Below, piece after piece: positions 1-17,033 of a stretch of DNA of 64,000 nt. The DNA is from Vanilla planifolia (lineage: Eukaryota > Streptophyta > Magnoliopsida > Asparagales > Orchidaceae): the NCBI GenBank assembly GCA_023846275.1, contig JAIUJO010000726.1:147501-211500 (forward strand), read 5' to 3'. The stretch's first letter is position 1. Each line of letters begins with the position of its first letter. The position numbers were made by a program, and so were the translations under genes. Under the pieces are notes generated by a model. It did not search any database, was not told the origin of the DNA, and saw nothing but the letters and a program-made list of their open reading frames with translations.

Positions 1-566
1 ATATAAGAATACACACACACCATACACACAAACATGCACACATATGCACACAATTGCATGCACATAAACTCACACAAAAGTAATGACACACATAGATACA
101 CACACATGCATCCACAGACACCCATATACCCAAACACATAGGCACACACAAAAAACATATGCACACATGCACAACCATAGAAACACATAGGAACAAACAC
201 ACAAGCACATGTGTATATGCACACTCACACATGCACACTCACACAAGAACATTCACATAGACACACACACATACATATGTGCACACACATAGACATAGAC
301 AAGCAATCTCATGTAGATGCACATGCAAATACACATGCAAACACACACAAACACATGCAAAAAAATAGACATAAATATGTACACACACACATACATATTC
401 ACACACACACACAAGTGCACACACATGCACACATATGCACACATGCTCACACACATGCATGCACCTAAGCGTACTTACAAAAATACACAAAAACACATAC
501 ACTTGTGCACATGCACTTACATATGCAGATACACACATATGCTCACATACAAACACACACAAACAC

Positions 567-582
567 ATATATATATATATAT
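567..582. repeat. AT dinucleotide run, 16 bases
   Basis: Eight AT dinucleotides inside the CA array. Similar shorter AT runs occur near 6,838-6,850 and 26,339-26,349. Confidence 0.9.
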
Positions 583-2788
583 CTACACACATGCACACAA
601 ACATGTACACACACACCCATACACACACACATGCTCATCAACATGCGTTCACATGCACACACATGCACAGTCACACATACATACTCACATGCACACATAT
701 ACACACATGCATGCACACATATGTGCATGTACATGTACATGCACATATCCACATACACACAAATAAACGTACACATACACTTGCATGCACATGTGCACAC
801 ATGCTTGCACACACACACACAAGCTCATGAACACATGTAAACAGACACGCATGCACATGTGCACACACCCCTACACATAAGCACATGAACTCATACATGC
901 ACATAAATGCCTATAGAAGTAGGTATGCACACATGTACACTCACACATAAAGAAACACACACATCAACATGCAGACACCCAAACATGCTCTTACTCATAC
1001 ATGCATAGACACAAACACATACACACACATGCACAGTTACATGAACATATACACAAATGCACACATGTGCACAACCACATACACATGCATGCGTGCAAAT
1101 GTATAAACACATATGCAGACACAGACACACACACATGCATGAAAGCACACAAAAGCGCACACACACACACACATGCATACACATGCACATGCATACACAC
1201 ACGATCATGCACATGTCCATAAGAACAGATGCACACACATATGAATATGCACATGCACACACATGTACATACACACACACGCATTATTACCTAAGCACAC
1301 ATGCAAACATATATTCACATAAATAAATATACACACGCACACACACTCACATGAACACACATACACAAACTCACATAAATGCACATGCCACACACACACA
1401 CACACACTTAGATACACATGCAAATGCATACACTCACAACATTATCGCCCACTCATATGCATAAGCACACACACTAACACACACTCACAAGAACATGCAT
1501 AAGCACACACACACACATACTTTCACATCCATGCAAAAAACCACACACAAACCCATATGCATAAGCACACACACATAGCCAATCGTAGTCACATGCACAT
1601 ACATCCGTGGACCCATATACATGCACACACACATTCACGAACACACCTATATGTGGATACACTTGCCCACATGCACAAATACTATGATGCATGCACACAC
1701 TAATGCACACACATGCAAATGTACACACTCACACACACACATGCACACACTTTAAAAGAGAAATGCACACACATGTAACACGCATGCACAAACACATATA
1801 CACACAGAGACTTAAAGAAACATGCACACACATGTAGACACACAACCATACAGATGCACATAGACTTGCACACACATCTCGACACACGGACATACACATA
1901 TGTACACAAGCATACACCCATGCACGCACATGCACACACCCACACATGCATGCACACAAAAATACAAATACACACACAAGAATACTCACGGATGTCGAAA
2001 AACACTTGCAACACACTTGAATGCACACATACACACATGCATGAACACATACACACATGCTCACCTACATAGATCCACATACATACACACACATAAGCAC
2101 AAGCATGCATTCACAAATGCAAACACAAATTGACACATACACACACATATGCCCATCCAAACAAATGCATGCACACATAAACATATGCATAAACACACAT
2201 ACACATGAACTCACACATTCTTATAAGCACACACATGCATACACATATAAACACACTCATAGGGATAAAAACTTACACATGCACATACACATAGATACAG
2301 ACACAAGTGTGAGAACACACATGCCCAAACATACATGTGCACATGAACAAACATATGCATAAGCATATGTACATACACACACATATATGTATCCATACAC
2401 ACATGTGCAAGATTAAGCACACACACATGCGTGTGTATGCATACACAAAAGCACACATAGGCACACACACTCACACATGCAAGAACACACACATACAAAC
2501 ACATGTGCATACACCAAGACTCATACACACACATACATTTAGACACACATGCACAACCACACATAAGCATACCTACACATTAAAAAACACACATGAGCAT
2601 ACATATACATGCATCGACCCTCACACAGAGTCCACATGCTCACACAAATGCACTTAAACACATGAACATATTAGCACACACAAAATCTTTCATGCACACA
2701 AACGTTTGGACACAACCACACACCCATGCATGCACACACATACATATATGCTTGTACATAACATGCACACATACACATGCACATGCAA

Positions 2789-2803
2789 ATACCCTCCCCC
2801 CCC
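2789..2803 (+). repeat. C-rich interruption
   Basis: CCCTCCCCCCCC-type run, against the array habit of single C residues. Related C-rich words are at about 6,248 and 6,310, 7,316, 8,629, and as G-rich on the plus strand near 59,110. They serve as landmarks for long-period copies. Confidence 0.8.
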
Positions 2804-2901
2804 ACACACAAATATGCACATGCACATATATAGATGCATACATATGTAAACGAAAATACATACACATACACATATATGCACACATGGATATGCATGTAGC
2901 A

Positions 2902-2930
<29 letters not shown>
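2902..2930 (+). repeat. Pure CA run, 29 bases
   Basis: Uninterrupted AC dinucleotides, one of the longest clean microsatellite runs in the window. Such runs are rare because most of the array is interrupted every 5-15 bases by T or G. Confidence 0.95.
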
Positions 2931-2934
<4 letters not shown>

Positions 2935-5900
2935 CACATGTGTGTGCACAAAACACACATGCATGGACACAAACACACACAAGCAAGAACACACAAACAC
3001 ACATAGGAAAATACATGCACAAGCATAGGCACACACACACACACAAAGATATACACAAGCACACATGAACAAAAGCTCACACACTTGTGCAAGCAACCAC
3101 ATGGACACGTGTACACACACATATGCACATACATTCATGCAAACATGCATGCACACAAGCTAACATACATAGACACATGCGTACATGCATGCACACATGT
3201 ACACATACACATGCACATGCACATAAACACACATATACACATGCACATGTACACACACACCCCCACACATATAGCCATGCACGCAGACATGCACACACCC
3301 ACACACACACACACCAGAAAAAAACACACAAAGGCACACACACCCACAATCTCAAAACCACACACACATACCTTCAAACAGACACTTATGCACACACACA
3401 CATAAAACTTATGCACACAAACATGTATAGAGGAACATGCACATGCTAACAAATCCATTCCCATAGAAACTTGCACATGCCCACAAGCACACAAATGCAT
3501 GCACAAATTAAACCACAAACTCACACACATGCATACATGTGCACACTTGTACACTAACACACACACACACACTTGTTATGCACTTGCATGGCACACACAA
3601 ATGCATGCACCCACACTCACACACACACATGAACACACGTGCACATAGGTACACATGCACACACATGAACATAGATACACACAAGCATGTCGATGCATGC
3701 ATCCACAAATACGTATGCACACACACACACATGGACACATGCACACGCACATGCACACAAAGCGCATGGACAAGCACACATACTTTCATGCACATGTGCA
3801 TGCATAAGAACACACATGTAGAGACACACACAAACACTGCAATGCTCATAGCCATGCACACAGATGCACATTCTTGCACACACACACACACACAAACGTA
3901 CACACACGTGCGTACTCAAGCACACAAATACTCACCCATGCATGCATATACATGCATAAGTATGCACACACTTCCACATATACCCACACAAGCAAGGACA
4001 CAAAGGCACACATGCACACCCACATGTGCACGCATACAAACACAGATGAGCATATGCACACACACAAGCCCACACACAAACACATACAGATACACATACA
4101 CACACACACACACATGCAGACACATAGAAACACACTCATGCACCCACACAGACATGTACACACACATGCATATTAACACACACACTTGCATACACAACAT
4201 ACACACAAGAATATGCACCCATGCACCAACACCTGTGCATACACATGCACACACACACATGCACTCAAACATGCACACACTTATGCTCATATACACACAC
4301 ACATTGACATATGAGCCCATGTATATACACACATATGTAAGCACACAAACACAAATAAACACATAGACACACATAGTCACATGCAAAAAAATTCACACAT
4401 GCACAAATGCATGCACACACAAATACACAAACAAGCACATGCCAACACGTAAGCATAGACACATCAACACACACACATGCACATGCACACACATATAGAC
4501 ATATGTATACAAACACACACACACTCGCATAGACACAAACACATGCAGACACACACATGCATACACACTTACATGTACACACACATGCACACACACATAT
4601 AAATGCACACATATACAGAGACATGCATGGACATATTTATGCACACATATATGCACACACATGTAGACACACATGCATAATCTCATATGTGTAGACACAC
4701 ATACACACACAAAAAAAACACACACACCCTCACAGACATGTGCCTACGTGCACACACACACACAATTTATGCATACACACACACACATAAGCATGCACAC
4801 CCACTACCACACATGAACACACACAAATGTATGAACATCCATGCATACAAAAATGTGCATGCATGCACAAACATAAATACACACAAATATGCACATATAT
4901 TGACACAAACACACACACACGCACACACACACACACACACACACCCCTACATGTGCACATGAGCACACATGTACACCTACACATAGACATATAAACATGT
5001 AAACAAATAAGCACATGCATACAAACACACACAAACACACATAAATACTCAAATGCATGCTGACTACAAGAACACACATGCACACACCTGAACAAACACA
5101 CACATACCCACACACATATAAGGAAGACACTCTCATACAAATTAGCACACTTAACCTAATAATCACACAAACACACAAGCACACACATAGGCAATTGCAT
5201 AAACACTAACACATAGTTAGATATACAAACACACACAAATGCTCACAAAACACACACATGCACAAAAATGCACGTATACACACATGCACATCCATTAACA
5301 TGCATATAGATGTGCACACGCACTCAAACTTAGAAGCACAAATGAACATGCATAGGCACACAAATGAACATACATGCACACACACACAGAAATGCATACA
5401 CATAAGAACACATGCTCTCACCCACATAGAAATGCACTACACTTGCAGATGTATGCACACACATACAAACATGCACACACCCACTCATTCACACACATGC
5501 AAGCACTTAAACATGCACACACACACACACTTAAACACTCACACATAAATATGAACACATGCCAATGCACAAAAGCAAGCACACAAACACAGACACATGC
5601 ATAAATGCATAAGCGCAGTTGCACCCAGACACCCATGCATGGACAAATACACATACACTTGCAAACACACGCCCATGCACATGCATTCATTCATGCACGC
5701 ATGCATGCATATGCCCACACAAATGCACACACACACACAAATAGTTGCATAATCACAAACATGCACAGGCACACACACACATGGACCCACAAAGGCAAAC
5801 AAGCATGCATGCATGCACATGCACACCAGCACACACACATCACATGGATAGAAACTCATAGATGCACACACGCACATGCACGCACACATACACACACATC

Positions 5901-7769
5901 CACATGCACAAGCACACATGCACACACATTCACATTCACATGCATGCACATACATATACATACACCCCCACACACACACACGTACATGCTCACATGTACA
6001 TGCACAAAAACACACACCGATGCACACATGTGCGTGCTTGCTCTAGCACGAACATAAATGCACACATGTACATAGACACATATGTACACACGTGTGAACA
6101 CGCACACACATGCACACAGACACAAATGCAAACACACACACATATACAAATATGCACAAACACAAGTAAGCCCATGCACATGTGCACATACGCACACAGT
6201 CACATGTAGAAGATCACAACACACATGCTAGCAGACACATGCATGAAACCCCCTCCCCCAACATACATACATAGATATGCACTTACACACACACATGCCA
6301 ATAAACAAACCCCCCCACACAACATGCACCCACATACATACAAATGTATGTTCATGCATATGCACACGTAAACACACGTGTGTAAGTGCACATGCATACA
6401 CACACACCCACACGCACACAAATGCACACACACATGCACAAGTGCACATATGCAAACCCACTCACATGCATAAACTCACTCACACACACACACACATAAG
6501 GATCCATAAATGCACACACATGACAATGCACACATGTACACAACTACATGTACACTATAACATACACATGCATACCCACAAAAACACACACAAATAAAGA
6601 AAAACACATGCACACACACAAGAACATAAATAAAAACACACATACAAGCACACATGCATAGATGCATACACACACATGTATACATACGTGTGAGCACACA
6701 TACATAAACACACGAACATGCAATCACACACCCACACAAACACAACACAAAAAAACATGTACACACATGTGCTTACACATACCTACACATGTATACAAAC
6801 ACTCTTATACATGCACACTCACACACACACATACATACATATATATATATGCAAAAACATACACACACGCATAAACACACACACCCACACATCCACACAT
6901 AACCACACACACATGCCTGAATGAATGCACACATGCAAGTATCCACAAATATATGCAAGCCATGAATACACACACACACATACACACTCATATGCAAACA
7001 CACACATACATACAAACACCTAGATGCATCTAAACAATCACTCACATGTGCATGCACACATGCACACAAACACATGAACATACACATATATGTAGCCACA
7101 CACATACACATGTGCATGCATACACACACAAATGCACAAACAAGTACACACACAATGAACACTCAAATAAACCCACACCAATTAAAACACACACACACAC
7201 ATGCATGCACAAAAACACACACACATGTGCACATATGTCCATGCACACAAACACACACACACATAGGTGTACAGGTGAGTAAACACACATGCACAAACAC
7301 ATCCATACACACTCATCCCCCTCCCCACATACACACATGCACATGTACACAAGAAAATCCACACACATGAACACACACTTACACATACTCTTGCACACAA
7401 CAACATAGACACACATGCATACACACATGCATGCAAAAAATAATACACATATACACACACAAATAAACACATGCACACGCTGGAACACACATGCACATGC
7501 CCTAACATATACACCTTTACACACACACACACAAGCTTACACACATGCATATGCACATGAACACGCCTATGCCTATGTACATAAATACACACCCACCCAC
7601 ACCTACACGTATTCAAGCATAGCACATACAAACATGCATTAACACTCGCTCACACACAGACACTTGCAAGCATGCACACTCACTCACACACACAAACATA
7701 ATCACATGCACAATCACTTATATGCACAATCACATGCACACTCATGCAAACTCATTGACATAGACATAC

Positions 7770-8180
7770 ACACCCACATAGTGTCATGCACTCTAGCATG
7801 CACAAGAAAGTAACATGAAAGCATGCACACCCATGCACGGACACACACACAACCACAAACATGCACAAGCACATGCACGCGCACATGCACACACACACAC
7901 ATGCATGCACAAAACACTCACCCACAAACTTGAAAATGAGTAGACATGTAGAGATGCACATGTACATAGAAGAAAACTCACTCCAACACACATTTTCATG
8001 CACTCATATGGACACACATGTAGGCACACAAACAACCATACACATGCACATACATGCATAGAAATACACACACACATGTGTGGACACACATCTACAAACA
8101 CATGCACACATAAGCGCAAACCCACACAAACACAACAAAGACAAACAAGCACATAATCGCTCTCATACACACACCTGCAT
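7770..8180 (+). repeat. Family E copy E1a
   Basis: Recognised by an ordered set of rare words: CATAGTGTCATGCACTCTAG, then CACTCACCCACAAAC at about 7,915, GAAAATGAGTAGACATG, AGAAAACTCACTCC, CATGTAGGCACACAAA at 8,015-8,030, and CACACAAACACAACAAAG at about 8,125. The same words in the same order occur in copy E1b about 1.3 kb downstream. They recur in reverse complement at 32,070-32,430. The intervening CA filler differs in length, so the duplication is old. Confidence 0.75.
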
Positions 8181-8893
8181 GTGTGCGTAAACATTTATAC
8201 ACTTGTACACACACACAAACACATTCAAGCGCACATGCACATTTGCATACACACATACACACATGCACATGCACACATACACCCACACCCACACATCCAT
8301 ACACTTACACATAGCACACACAAATGTAAGCATTCACAAACACATGCAAGCATACACACACACACACGTGCACGCACACACACAAACATATGAAACAACA
8401 CACACATGCACTTACATGAATACATATGTTCTCGCATCCACACACAGACATGTACAAACACACATACATACACAAAAATCCTCACACTCATGGTAATGAT
8501 CATAGACATATAAGTGCATGCACAAAAACATGCACACTATGTGCATGCATGCCTGGTCACATAGAGACACACACACACAGGTGCATACGCACACACACTC
8601 ATATGCACAAACACATGAATACATACTCATCCCCCATATACACCCACGCATGCACACACACAAATACACATGCACATATATGCAAACCATGCACATACAC
8701 ACACACACTCATGCACACACACATAAACTTGCATGCATACAAGCACATGCATTAAACAACACATTCACTCACATGCACACACACATGCATGGAAAAAACA
8801 ACAAACATGCACATCCACATGCATAAATACACACACACACATGCACTAATATGTACATGCATTAACACACACACACGTATTCAAACATGCACG

Positions 8894-8953
8894 AGCACAC
8901 ACACACACTCAGACACACACACTAGCACACACACACACTCAGACACACACACT
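8894..8953 (+). repeat. 30-bp tandem duplication
   Basis: Two units, each AGCACACACACACACTCAGA followed by CACACACACT, at 8,894-8,923 and 8,924-8,953. Essentially identical, so recent relative to the array. Confidence 0.85.
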
Positions 8954-9129
8954 AACACACACTTACACGCACCTACATGTATACATGCATAATATACACT
9001 CCCTTGCACATAGAAATGTGAACGCAAATGCACATATTGACACAAACTCACACACACATGCACATAAACATAATCAAACCCACATACACACATTAGCACA
9101 TGTACATGCACACTAACACATTTATCAAA

Positions 9130-9745
9130 ACACGCACACATAATGCCATGCACTCATGCATGCACAACACACTTAGATGAATGCAAGCACACGTGTACAA
9201 ACTAATACACACAGACAAGCATGCACACACACACACACATACAACCTCACATGTACATGCACACACACAAATGCACGTGCACATAGAAACAAAGTCACTC
9301 CCACACACACTAAGATGCACCCACATGCACACACATGTAGGCACACAAATAACCACACACACATGCATAAACACGCAAACACACATGTACGCAAGCACAC
9401 ATACTTTTAGAAATACACATATATACTCATAAGCACACACATGCACTCATGCTTGCACATGAACACAAGCACATTTGCATCCATGCTTGTGTATGCACAT
9501 GCACACACATGCAAACACATGCAAATACGTAGGAACACACATGCCCACACACATGCACACACACACACACAAGCACACATGCATACACATATGCATACAT
9601 ATACACAAAATTTGCACAGACATATACATGCACTTGCACATACAACCACACACATTTTCACACCCACATGCATGCAAACACATGCACACATAGCACACAC
9701 ACATAAATAAACTTGAATGCACACTCACCCACAAACACACATGTG
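9130..9745 (+). repeat. Family E copy E1b
   Basis: Starts with CATAATGCCATGCACTCATG and GCACAACACACTTAGATGAATG (9,136-9,180). It continues through CATAGAAACAAAGTCACTCC (about 9,282), CATGTAGGCACACAAATAACC (about 9,334), ACTCATAAGCACACACATGC (about 9,425) and ATAAATAAAC (9,702), then CACTCACCCACAAACAC. All of these landmarks recur in order at 17,034-17,600. Parts recur inverted at 30,880-31,175 and at 63,560-63,960. This is the best reference copy for the family. Confidence 0.8.
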
Positions 9746-12700
9746 CACACATAAGCAAAAATACATACATGCACACTCACACACATGTGCATGCACACAC
9801 ATCTATGCTTGTACACTTTCATGGCACACATATATGCATGCACCAACACATGCACACACATAAGAACAAACATACACATCATTACACACACACACAAAAG
9901 CACATATAGACACTTGCACATACTTACTCATACACAAACACATGCACACACACACACACAATCATGCACACATGAATATAGACACACATGCACACATATA
10001 GACACATGCATATACACATGCATGTATGCATGCATGAACACATACACACATTTATACATACACATGCACACTTGCTAATGTAAATGCATTTGCACAAAGC
10101 TGACATGCATAAACTCATGCACTTGTACACTTACACACATAGACATAGGCTCACACATGCATACCCACATGCACACCCATAAACATGCTCACACACATAA
10201 ATAGAAAGATAAACATGAACACGCACACATGTGCATGACACAGACACATGCACATGCATGCATAGGAACACCACGAATGCACATACCTATAAACAAAGAC
10301 ATAAATGCAAACACATAAACACACATGTGAAACCACTCACCCACACATGCATACCCATGCACATGCACTCGCATATGAACACACACACATGTATGCACTC
10401 ACACGCAAACATGCACACAAATACAAAAACATGCATGCATGCACATGCACACACAAATAGTATTGTACTCACACACACACACACATGCATATCCATGTAC
10501 AAGCACACAGACACGTACATGCACGTACACCAACATGCACAACACACACACACACAAATACATACACATGTATAAATTCATACACACTTATGCACATCAA
10601 CATAAGCACACACACGGACACACACATGCAAGTGTAGACATAGGCACACATAAAGGCACACATATACATATCAATACACACAAAAACATGTAAGTACACA
10701 CACACATATGTGCATACAAATGCACACAAGCAGACACACATGCTTGTGTGTAAACAAAGGCACAAAAAAAGTACACACGTGCATACACACACATATATAA
10801 ACACATGTAGACAAACATATGCACATACACAAACAAAATCATACACATATCATATTAGTATCTAATATGCGTACATACACATATAGACACACACACTCAT
10901 TTGCATAAAAATTACCTCAGGCACATGCATGCACACACACATATAGACACATACATGTGCAGACACACATGTACCTACACACACGTGCACATGCACACAC
11001 ATATGCACACACATACACAGGCACACACATGCATGCACACTCACATGCACACACACATTTGCACACACACATGCACACAGACACCTATAGACATAAAACC
11101 ACACATGCCCACATGCACTCACACGTCCACACAAACACATGTGAACAAGTAAACATGGATGCACTTAAGCACACTCACAAGTGCATGCTCACAAACATAA
11201 TTTATGACAAATACATAACCACACACAAGAGCACACACATACACACACATGCACATACATGCATGCACACACACATTTGCTCTAACATATGCACATACAA
11301 ATATAAAACATAGACACACACACACACACACCACACACACATAAATAGACAAGCACATATACACACATGCACACCAAGACACATTGACATACACCTACAT
11401 ACACTCACATGCTTGTGCATAAAAGCATATAAATACACACACACATGCACCACATGCATGTAGAAGCACTTTCACATGTTCACACAAAAGCTCACACAAG
11501 TACATGCATGCATGTACACTAGTGCACTTATAGACATGCGCACATATGAATAAGCACATGCAAGCACACTCACTCCAACACACACTCACATGCACCTACA
11601 TGTACACATGCATACAGAGACATATAAACACAAGCATGCAAACAAATGCATAGGAGCACATAAAAAACAAACACACATGCATGCATAGGCACATACATGC
11701 ATACATTTGTATACACACACACTAACACTAACACTAACACATGCACACGAACATGCATATACAAGCACAAATGCATGTGCTCATAGATACATGCACACAC
11801 ATATGCACACAAATGCATATACACATGCACACACTCATACACACACAAACATGAATACACACACCTACAAGCATGCACACACACACACATGCACATAGCC
11901 ACAACCATGCACATGCACACTTGTGGACACACATACACAAAAGACATAACACAACTAGCACACACACACACACAAAGACACATCTGATTTGGTACATGTA
12001 CACACAAAAAACACATGCATACACACATACACACACCCGCACTCATGCATTCGAACATGCAGACAAACATACACACCATATATGCACACGCACACACAGG
12101 CGCAATAGAGATAAATGCACACACATACACACACATATACACAAGAAAGCTTGCACAAATGCAGAACATGCATGTACCCACAAATACACATGCGTAGGAA
12201 CACACGAGCACACATGTACACACATAAGCATTAACATAGACATACAAACACACATATACTCTTGCACATACAAAACACACACACACACACAAACAAACAT
12301 GCACATGCACACATGCACACACACACACATACACTACACGAGCACATGCACATACAAGCATAGGTACGCAAAAAGACACAAAAGCACGTAGACATGCACA
12401 CTCATGCACATACACACACATAAATAAGCACCCATATATAGATGCATGCAATTGCATGCACTGACACACACACACACTGAAGCACACACACAAACACATG
12501 CATAAGCATGCACATACACACACACACACACGAATAAGCATATATTCACTCACACAAGCACACAAAAAGACATAAACACACACATCCACATGCACACGTG
12601 CTTGCGCTTGCACACATGCATAAACAAACAAACACAAATATGTGTATGTATATACATATATAGAAACATGTGTACACACATGTACACACATAAACATATA

Positions 12701-12924
12701 CAAAAACATATGCACAAACACACATGCACACACTCATATACACAGTTATGCATGTGTACATCCACATGCACACACATAAGCCTATGAACATACAAACTCA
12801 CATCCACACATAAAAACACCTACACGAACAAATGCCCACTCAAACATAAGCACAAATGCACACATGCAAACAAACACATGCATTAACACACGTGCGTGCA
12901 CATGCACACACTACACACACACTC

Positions 12925-14640
12925 ACACACGTATGCACTTGTCGATGCAGCACATACATGTGCAGTCTCACATGCACACATGCACACATACAGACACACA
13001 TACAATAACATGAGCAGACATGCACACATGCAAACACACAAAAGCATTAACACACATGGACTCACACACCCACACACAATGCACATGCCCATGTAATACA
13101 CACATGCACATGTGTGTACACACACACACACGTATGAACACACACTCAGATAAGCACGCACGAACTCATGTGCATGTGCACACACATACACACCCAAATG
13201 CATGCAAGCACACATGCACATGAATGCATCTAAATGCATATGCACACACACATACAAGCATGAACACAGACCAACACCCATACCCATACACACACATGCA
13301 CAGACACGCATAAACCCACAAGCCCATGCACATGCACGTACACATACACACGCAATTGAAAAAGTGCACATATATGTACATGCACATGCAAACGCATACA
13401 TATGCACTAATATGCACACCCACACCCACACCCACATGCATGCACATGTGTACACATGGATACATATGCACACACATGCACGCAAGCATGCAAAAATCCA
13501 CATACACATACCCACAAGTTCACAAACACTTACACCCACGCACAAGTATACATAAACAAACACATAGACGCATGCATCCACACACACACTAACACACGTA
13601 GGTATACACATGCATGTAGGCGCTCACACACATCCACACCCACACACACACGTAAAACTACACACACCTGCACACAATCACATCCACAAGTGCATTCGAA
13701 CATACACACACACAAATGAACACGAAAAACACACTTGCACAAAACATGCACAAATAAATACACACATATATATGCACGCACATATGCACATGCACACACA
13801 CTTACATGCATACACACATGCCCACCCACCCACACATATGCATAATCACAGAAACACACACATGCATATGTACACATACACATATATACACGCATGCACA
13901 TAGACACACACAAACATAAACACATGCACAAACGCAGACTCACCCAAATGCACATATGCGAATGGACAAACGTACGTACACACACAAACATGCACATGAA
14001 CTCACACATGCACACGTACTCACACACACACAAACACACACATGTTTACACACATAAACACATACACACATCCACACATATTCATGTACACACATATCGA
14101 CACACATGAACACACATATATGCACACACAAGCATACACACACACACACACATACAAGCATACACACACACAAGAACACATGCACACACACATACATACA
14201 CATATGCACCAACACACACCAATGCACACACATGCACAAATACGTGCTCCAACATGCACGCACATGCACATGCACCTACATAGGTACACATACATGCACA
14301 TACACAGGCTACACATATGCCCATGCACACACACATATGCATGCAAACACTCATGGTCATGCATGCTCACACACACACACACATAAGCAAGCAAACACTC
14401 ATGGTCATCCATGCCCATACAGACAAACACACACACATACACACACTCATGTAAACATGCACATTAGCATACATATGCACTCACACACATGCATACATAA
14501 AGAAATACTAAAAGGCACACAGATGCATGCCCTTGCACACACTCACAACATGCACACATGCACTTAAATACACACACACACACAATCATAGATGCACACA
14601 TAGACATGCACACATAATGCACACACAAACATGGACACAT
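12925..14640 (+). repeat. Family B copy B1
   Basis: Ordered landmarks: GTCGATGCAGCACATAC (12,941), AAAAGCATTAACAC (13,040), CATGTAATACACAC (13,090), CACATATGCGAATGGAC (13,951), ACCAATGCACACACATGC (14,218) and AGATGCATGCCCTTGCAC (14,521). Each has a counterpart in the same order at 33,180-35,960. Indels of a few hundred bases separate some landmarks, so the unit is old and the borders are approximate. Confidence 0.75.
14343..14408 (+). repeat. 18-bp exact repeat, period 48
   Basis: GCAAACACTCATGGTCAT at 14,343-14,360 and 14,391-14,408. ATGGTCAT is not a normal array word, which makes the pair stand out. Confidence 0.85.
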
Positions 14641-17033
14641 GTAAGCAAGCATAAATGCACACACCTATAGAAGAATGGAGAGGAAGTCACAGATTCACAC
14701 ACATGCATTCAAACACACACACATATGCACACACTCACACGCACGTGCACATATTTGCACATAAGGAAAAACACATGCAAGTACATGCACACCATTAATA
14801 GCACAGAAAAATATTCACACACACACACATGCACATGAACAAACACACATGTGAGCACTAGCAGATGCATGTACATGGGCACACATGCGCACAAACATGC
14901 ACACATAAGTACATACATGTATACACATATGCACAAACACAAATGCATACTCAAGCATACACACAAGCACAAACACAAGTGCATGTACATGTGGATGCAC
15001 ACACATGCGCTCACATGCACACACACATGCCCACACACACCAACACTCTCCTACACTCATGAACCAACACAAACACACACTCGTGAGTATGCTCTAACAC
15101 ACACACATATGCACGTGAGTAGACGACATGCACACAAAAAAACATACCCATACACACACACCCTACACAAAGGTGCACACACATAAACACAAACACATGC
15201 ATTTACACACAAACACACAAGATGACACACTGACATGCACATAGCCACACAAACACATCCACATGCACACGTGGCCACACACATGCACACATATGCAAAC
15301 AAACACACACATACACACACATGTAGAGATACACATTTGAAAACTTATGCACATGCATAAGTGCAAACACACATGAATAAACACTATCACACATACACAC
15401 ATTTATATAAAAACATGGACACAATTTCATGCACTCACGTAGGCACATGCATGGACATAGACACACAAACACACACATGAACCTACAACCCACACACGAC
15501 CAAAAACATGTGCAAACACTCACATATACACACATGCACACACACACACAAACACATGCACACACTCATGTACGCATGCATATATACACAAATACACATA
15601 GACATACACATGCATGTATATAAACATAGAAGAATATAATCGCACATGAACAAACACACATACAAGCTCACACACACAGAAGCTCACATGCACATAACAC
15701 AAAAATGCACATAGTTGAACACACATATATGAACATGCATTCAAATGCACACCTACACACAAGCACACACACACCCACTCCCACTCTTGCCAATGCACGC
15801 ATGAATGCACGTGCACACATATGTACACACACAAACATAACTACACATGCACAAACACAAATGCACATATGCAAATAAGGACACATGCTCATGCTCACAT
15901 ACAAACACACATGCACAAGCAACCATAGATGCATATGTACTCACACACACACATGCATGTATGCACACACACACATGTATGTATGCATGCACACACATGC
16001 ATACACACTCATAAACACACACACATGCATACACACTCACACACACACCCATATGAATGCACATATTCCCTCATGCATGCACACACACATGCACTCATGC
16101 ACACACACACTCACACATGCACACATAATCACAAGTGCAAACCCAAGCACATAATAGTGAACACACACTCATACTCACAAGCACACATGCATAAGTGCAC
16201 ACACACACACATGCACAGACATAAGCACACACAAAAATAAGCACTCAAACACATGCAGACACACATTGCTATAGATGTCCACCAGTATGCATAATGACAC
16301 ACACAAACACCCAAACAGACACACATACCCACACACATTCAAGCAAACACACACACATGTGCATGTTCACACACATACACACACAAACTCACACATGGAT
16401 AGTCTTGAATACATTCACAATCGCCCAAACACACACAAACTCACATGCATGCATGCATACACATATGCATGCACACATGCACACAGACATATACAAACAA
16501 AAAAACATGCAAACATACACATACAAACACACACAAACACATGCACACAAATTCTCACTCCTACACATGCATGAATATGCACACATATATTGTCTCACAC
16601 ACACATACACTTGCACTGCACATATCCATATGCACATAACAACACAAACACACACACACGTATACACACATTCATGCAAAAAACAACACACTCATAAACG
16701 TACATGAGCAACTAAATGCATAAAAACACACACACACACATAGAGGAACACACATGCACACACACTAACACATACACACACAACCACACATGCAAGCATT
16801 CACAAAAACACATGCATGTGTACACATGCACATGCACACATGCACAAAGACATACACACACACACACACCTACACACATGCATGCACAACACAAACACAC
16901 TTGCTCACACATAGACATGTGCACATAGATGTGCACACACTCATACACACACATGTACACAAACACAAACACAAACACATGCACGTACACACATAAGCAC
17001 ATGCACACTGATACACACTCAGCGACACATACA

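Larger units (their letters stand above)
7290..9400 (+). repeat. Two-copy tandem unit of about 1.31 kb
   Basis: A C-rich landmark, ACTCATCCCCCTCCCC at about 7,310, recurs as ACTCATCCCCCATATAC at about 8,624, an offset of about 1,313. GTAGGCACACAAA at 8,020 recurs at 9,337, an offset of 1,317. Two independent landmarks 700 bases apart give the same offset, which supports a tandem duplication of about 1.31 kb rather than chance word matches. Confidence 0.6.

Noticed and set aside
3539..4366. A 275-codon His/Thr-rich open frame on the plus strand
   Set aside because: It is a direct translation of CACACA and ATGCACA words. Neighbouring frames give the same His/Thr/Met pattern, so it is a repeat artefact. 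The same applies to the other open frames in the array.
11570..12733. A 387-codon open frame on the minus strand, rich in Cys, Val and Met
   Set aside because: It reads TG/GTGTGC words and overlaps open frames of the same kind in other frames and on the other strand. It has no domain, signal or codon pattern; long frames are expected where stops are rare.
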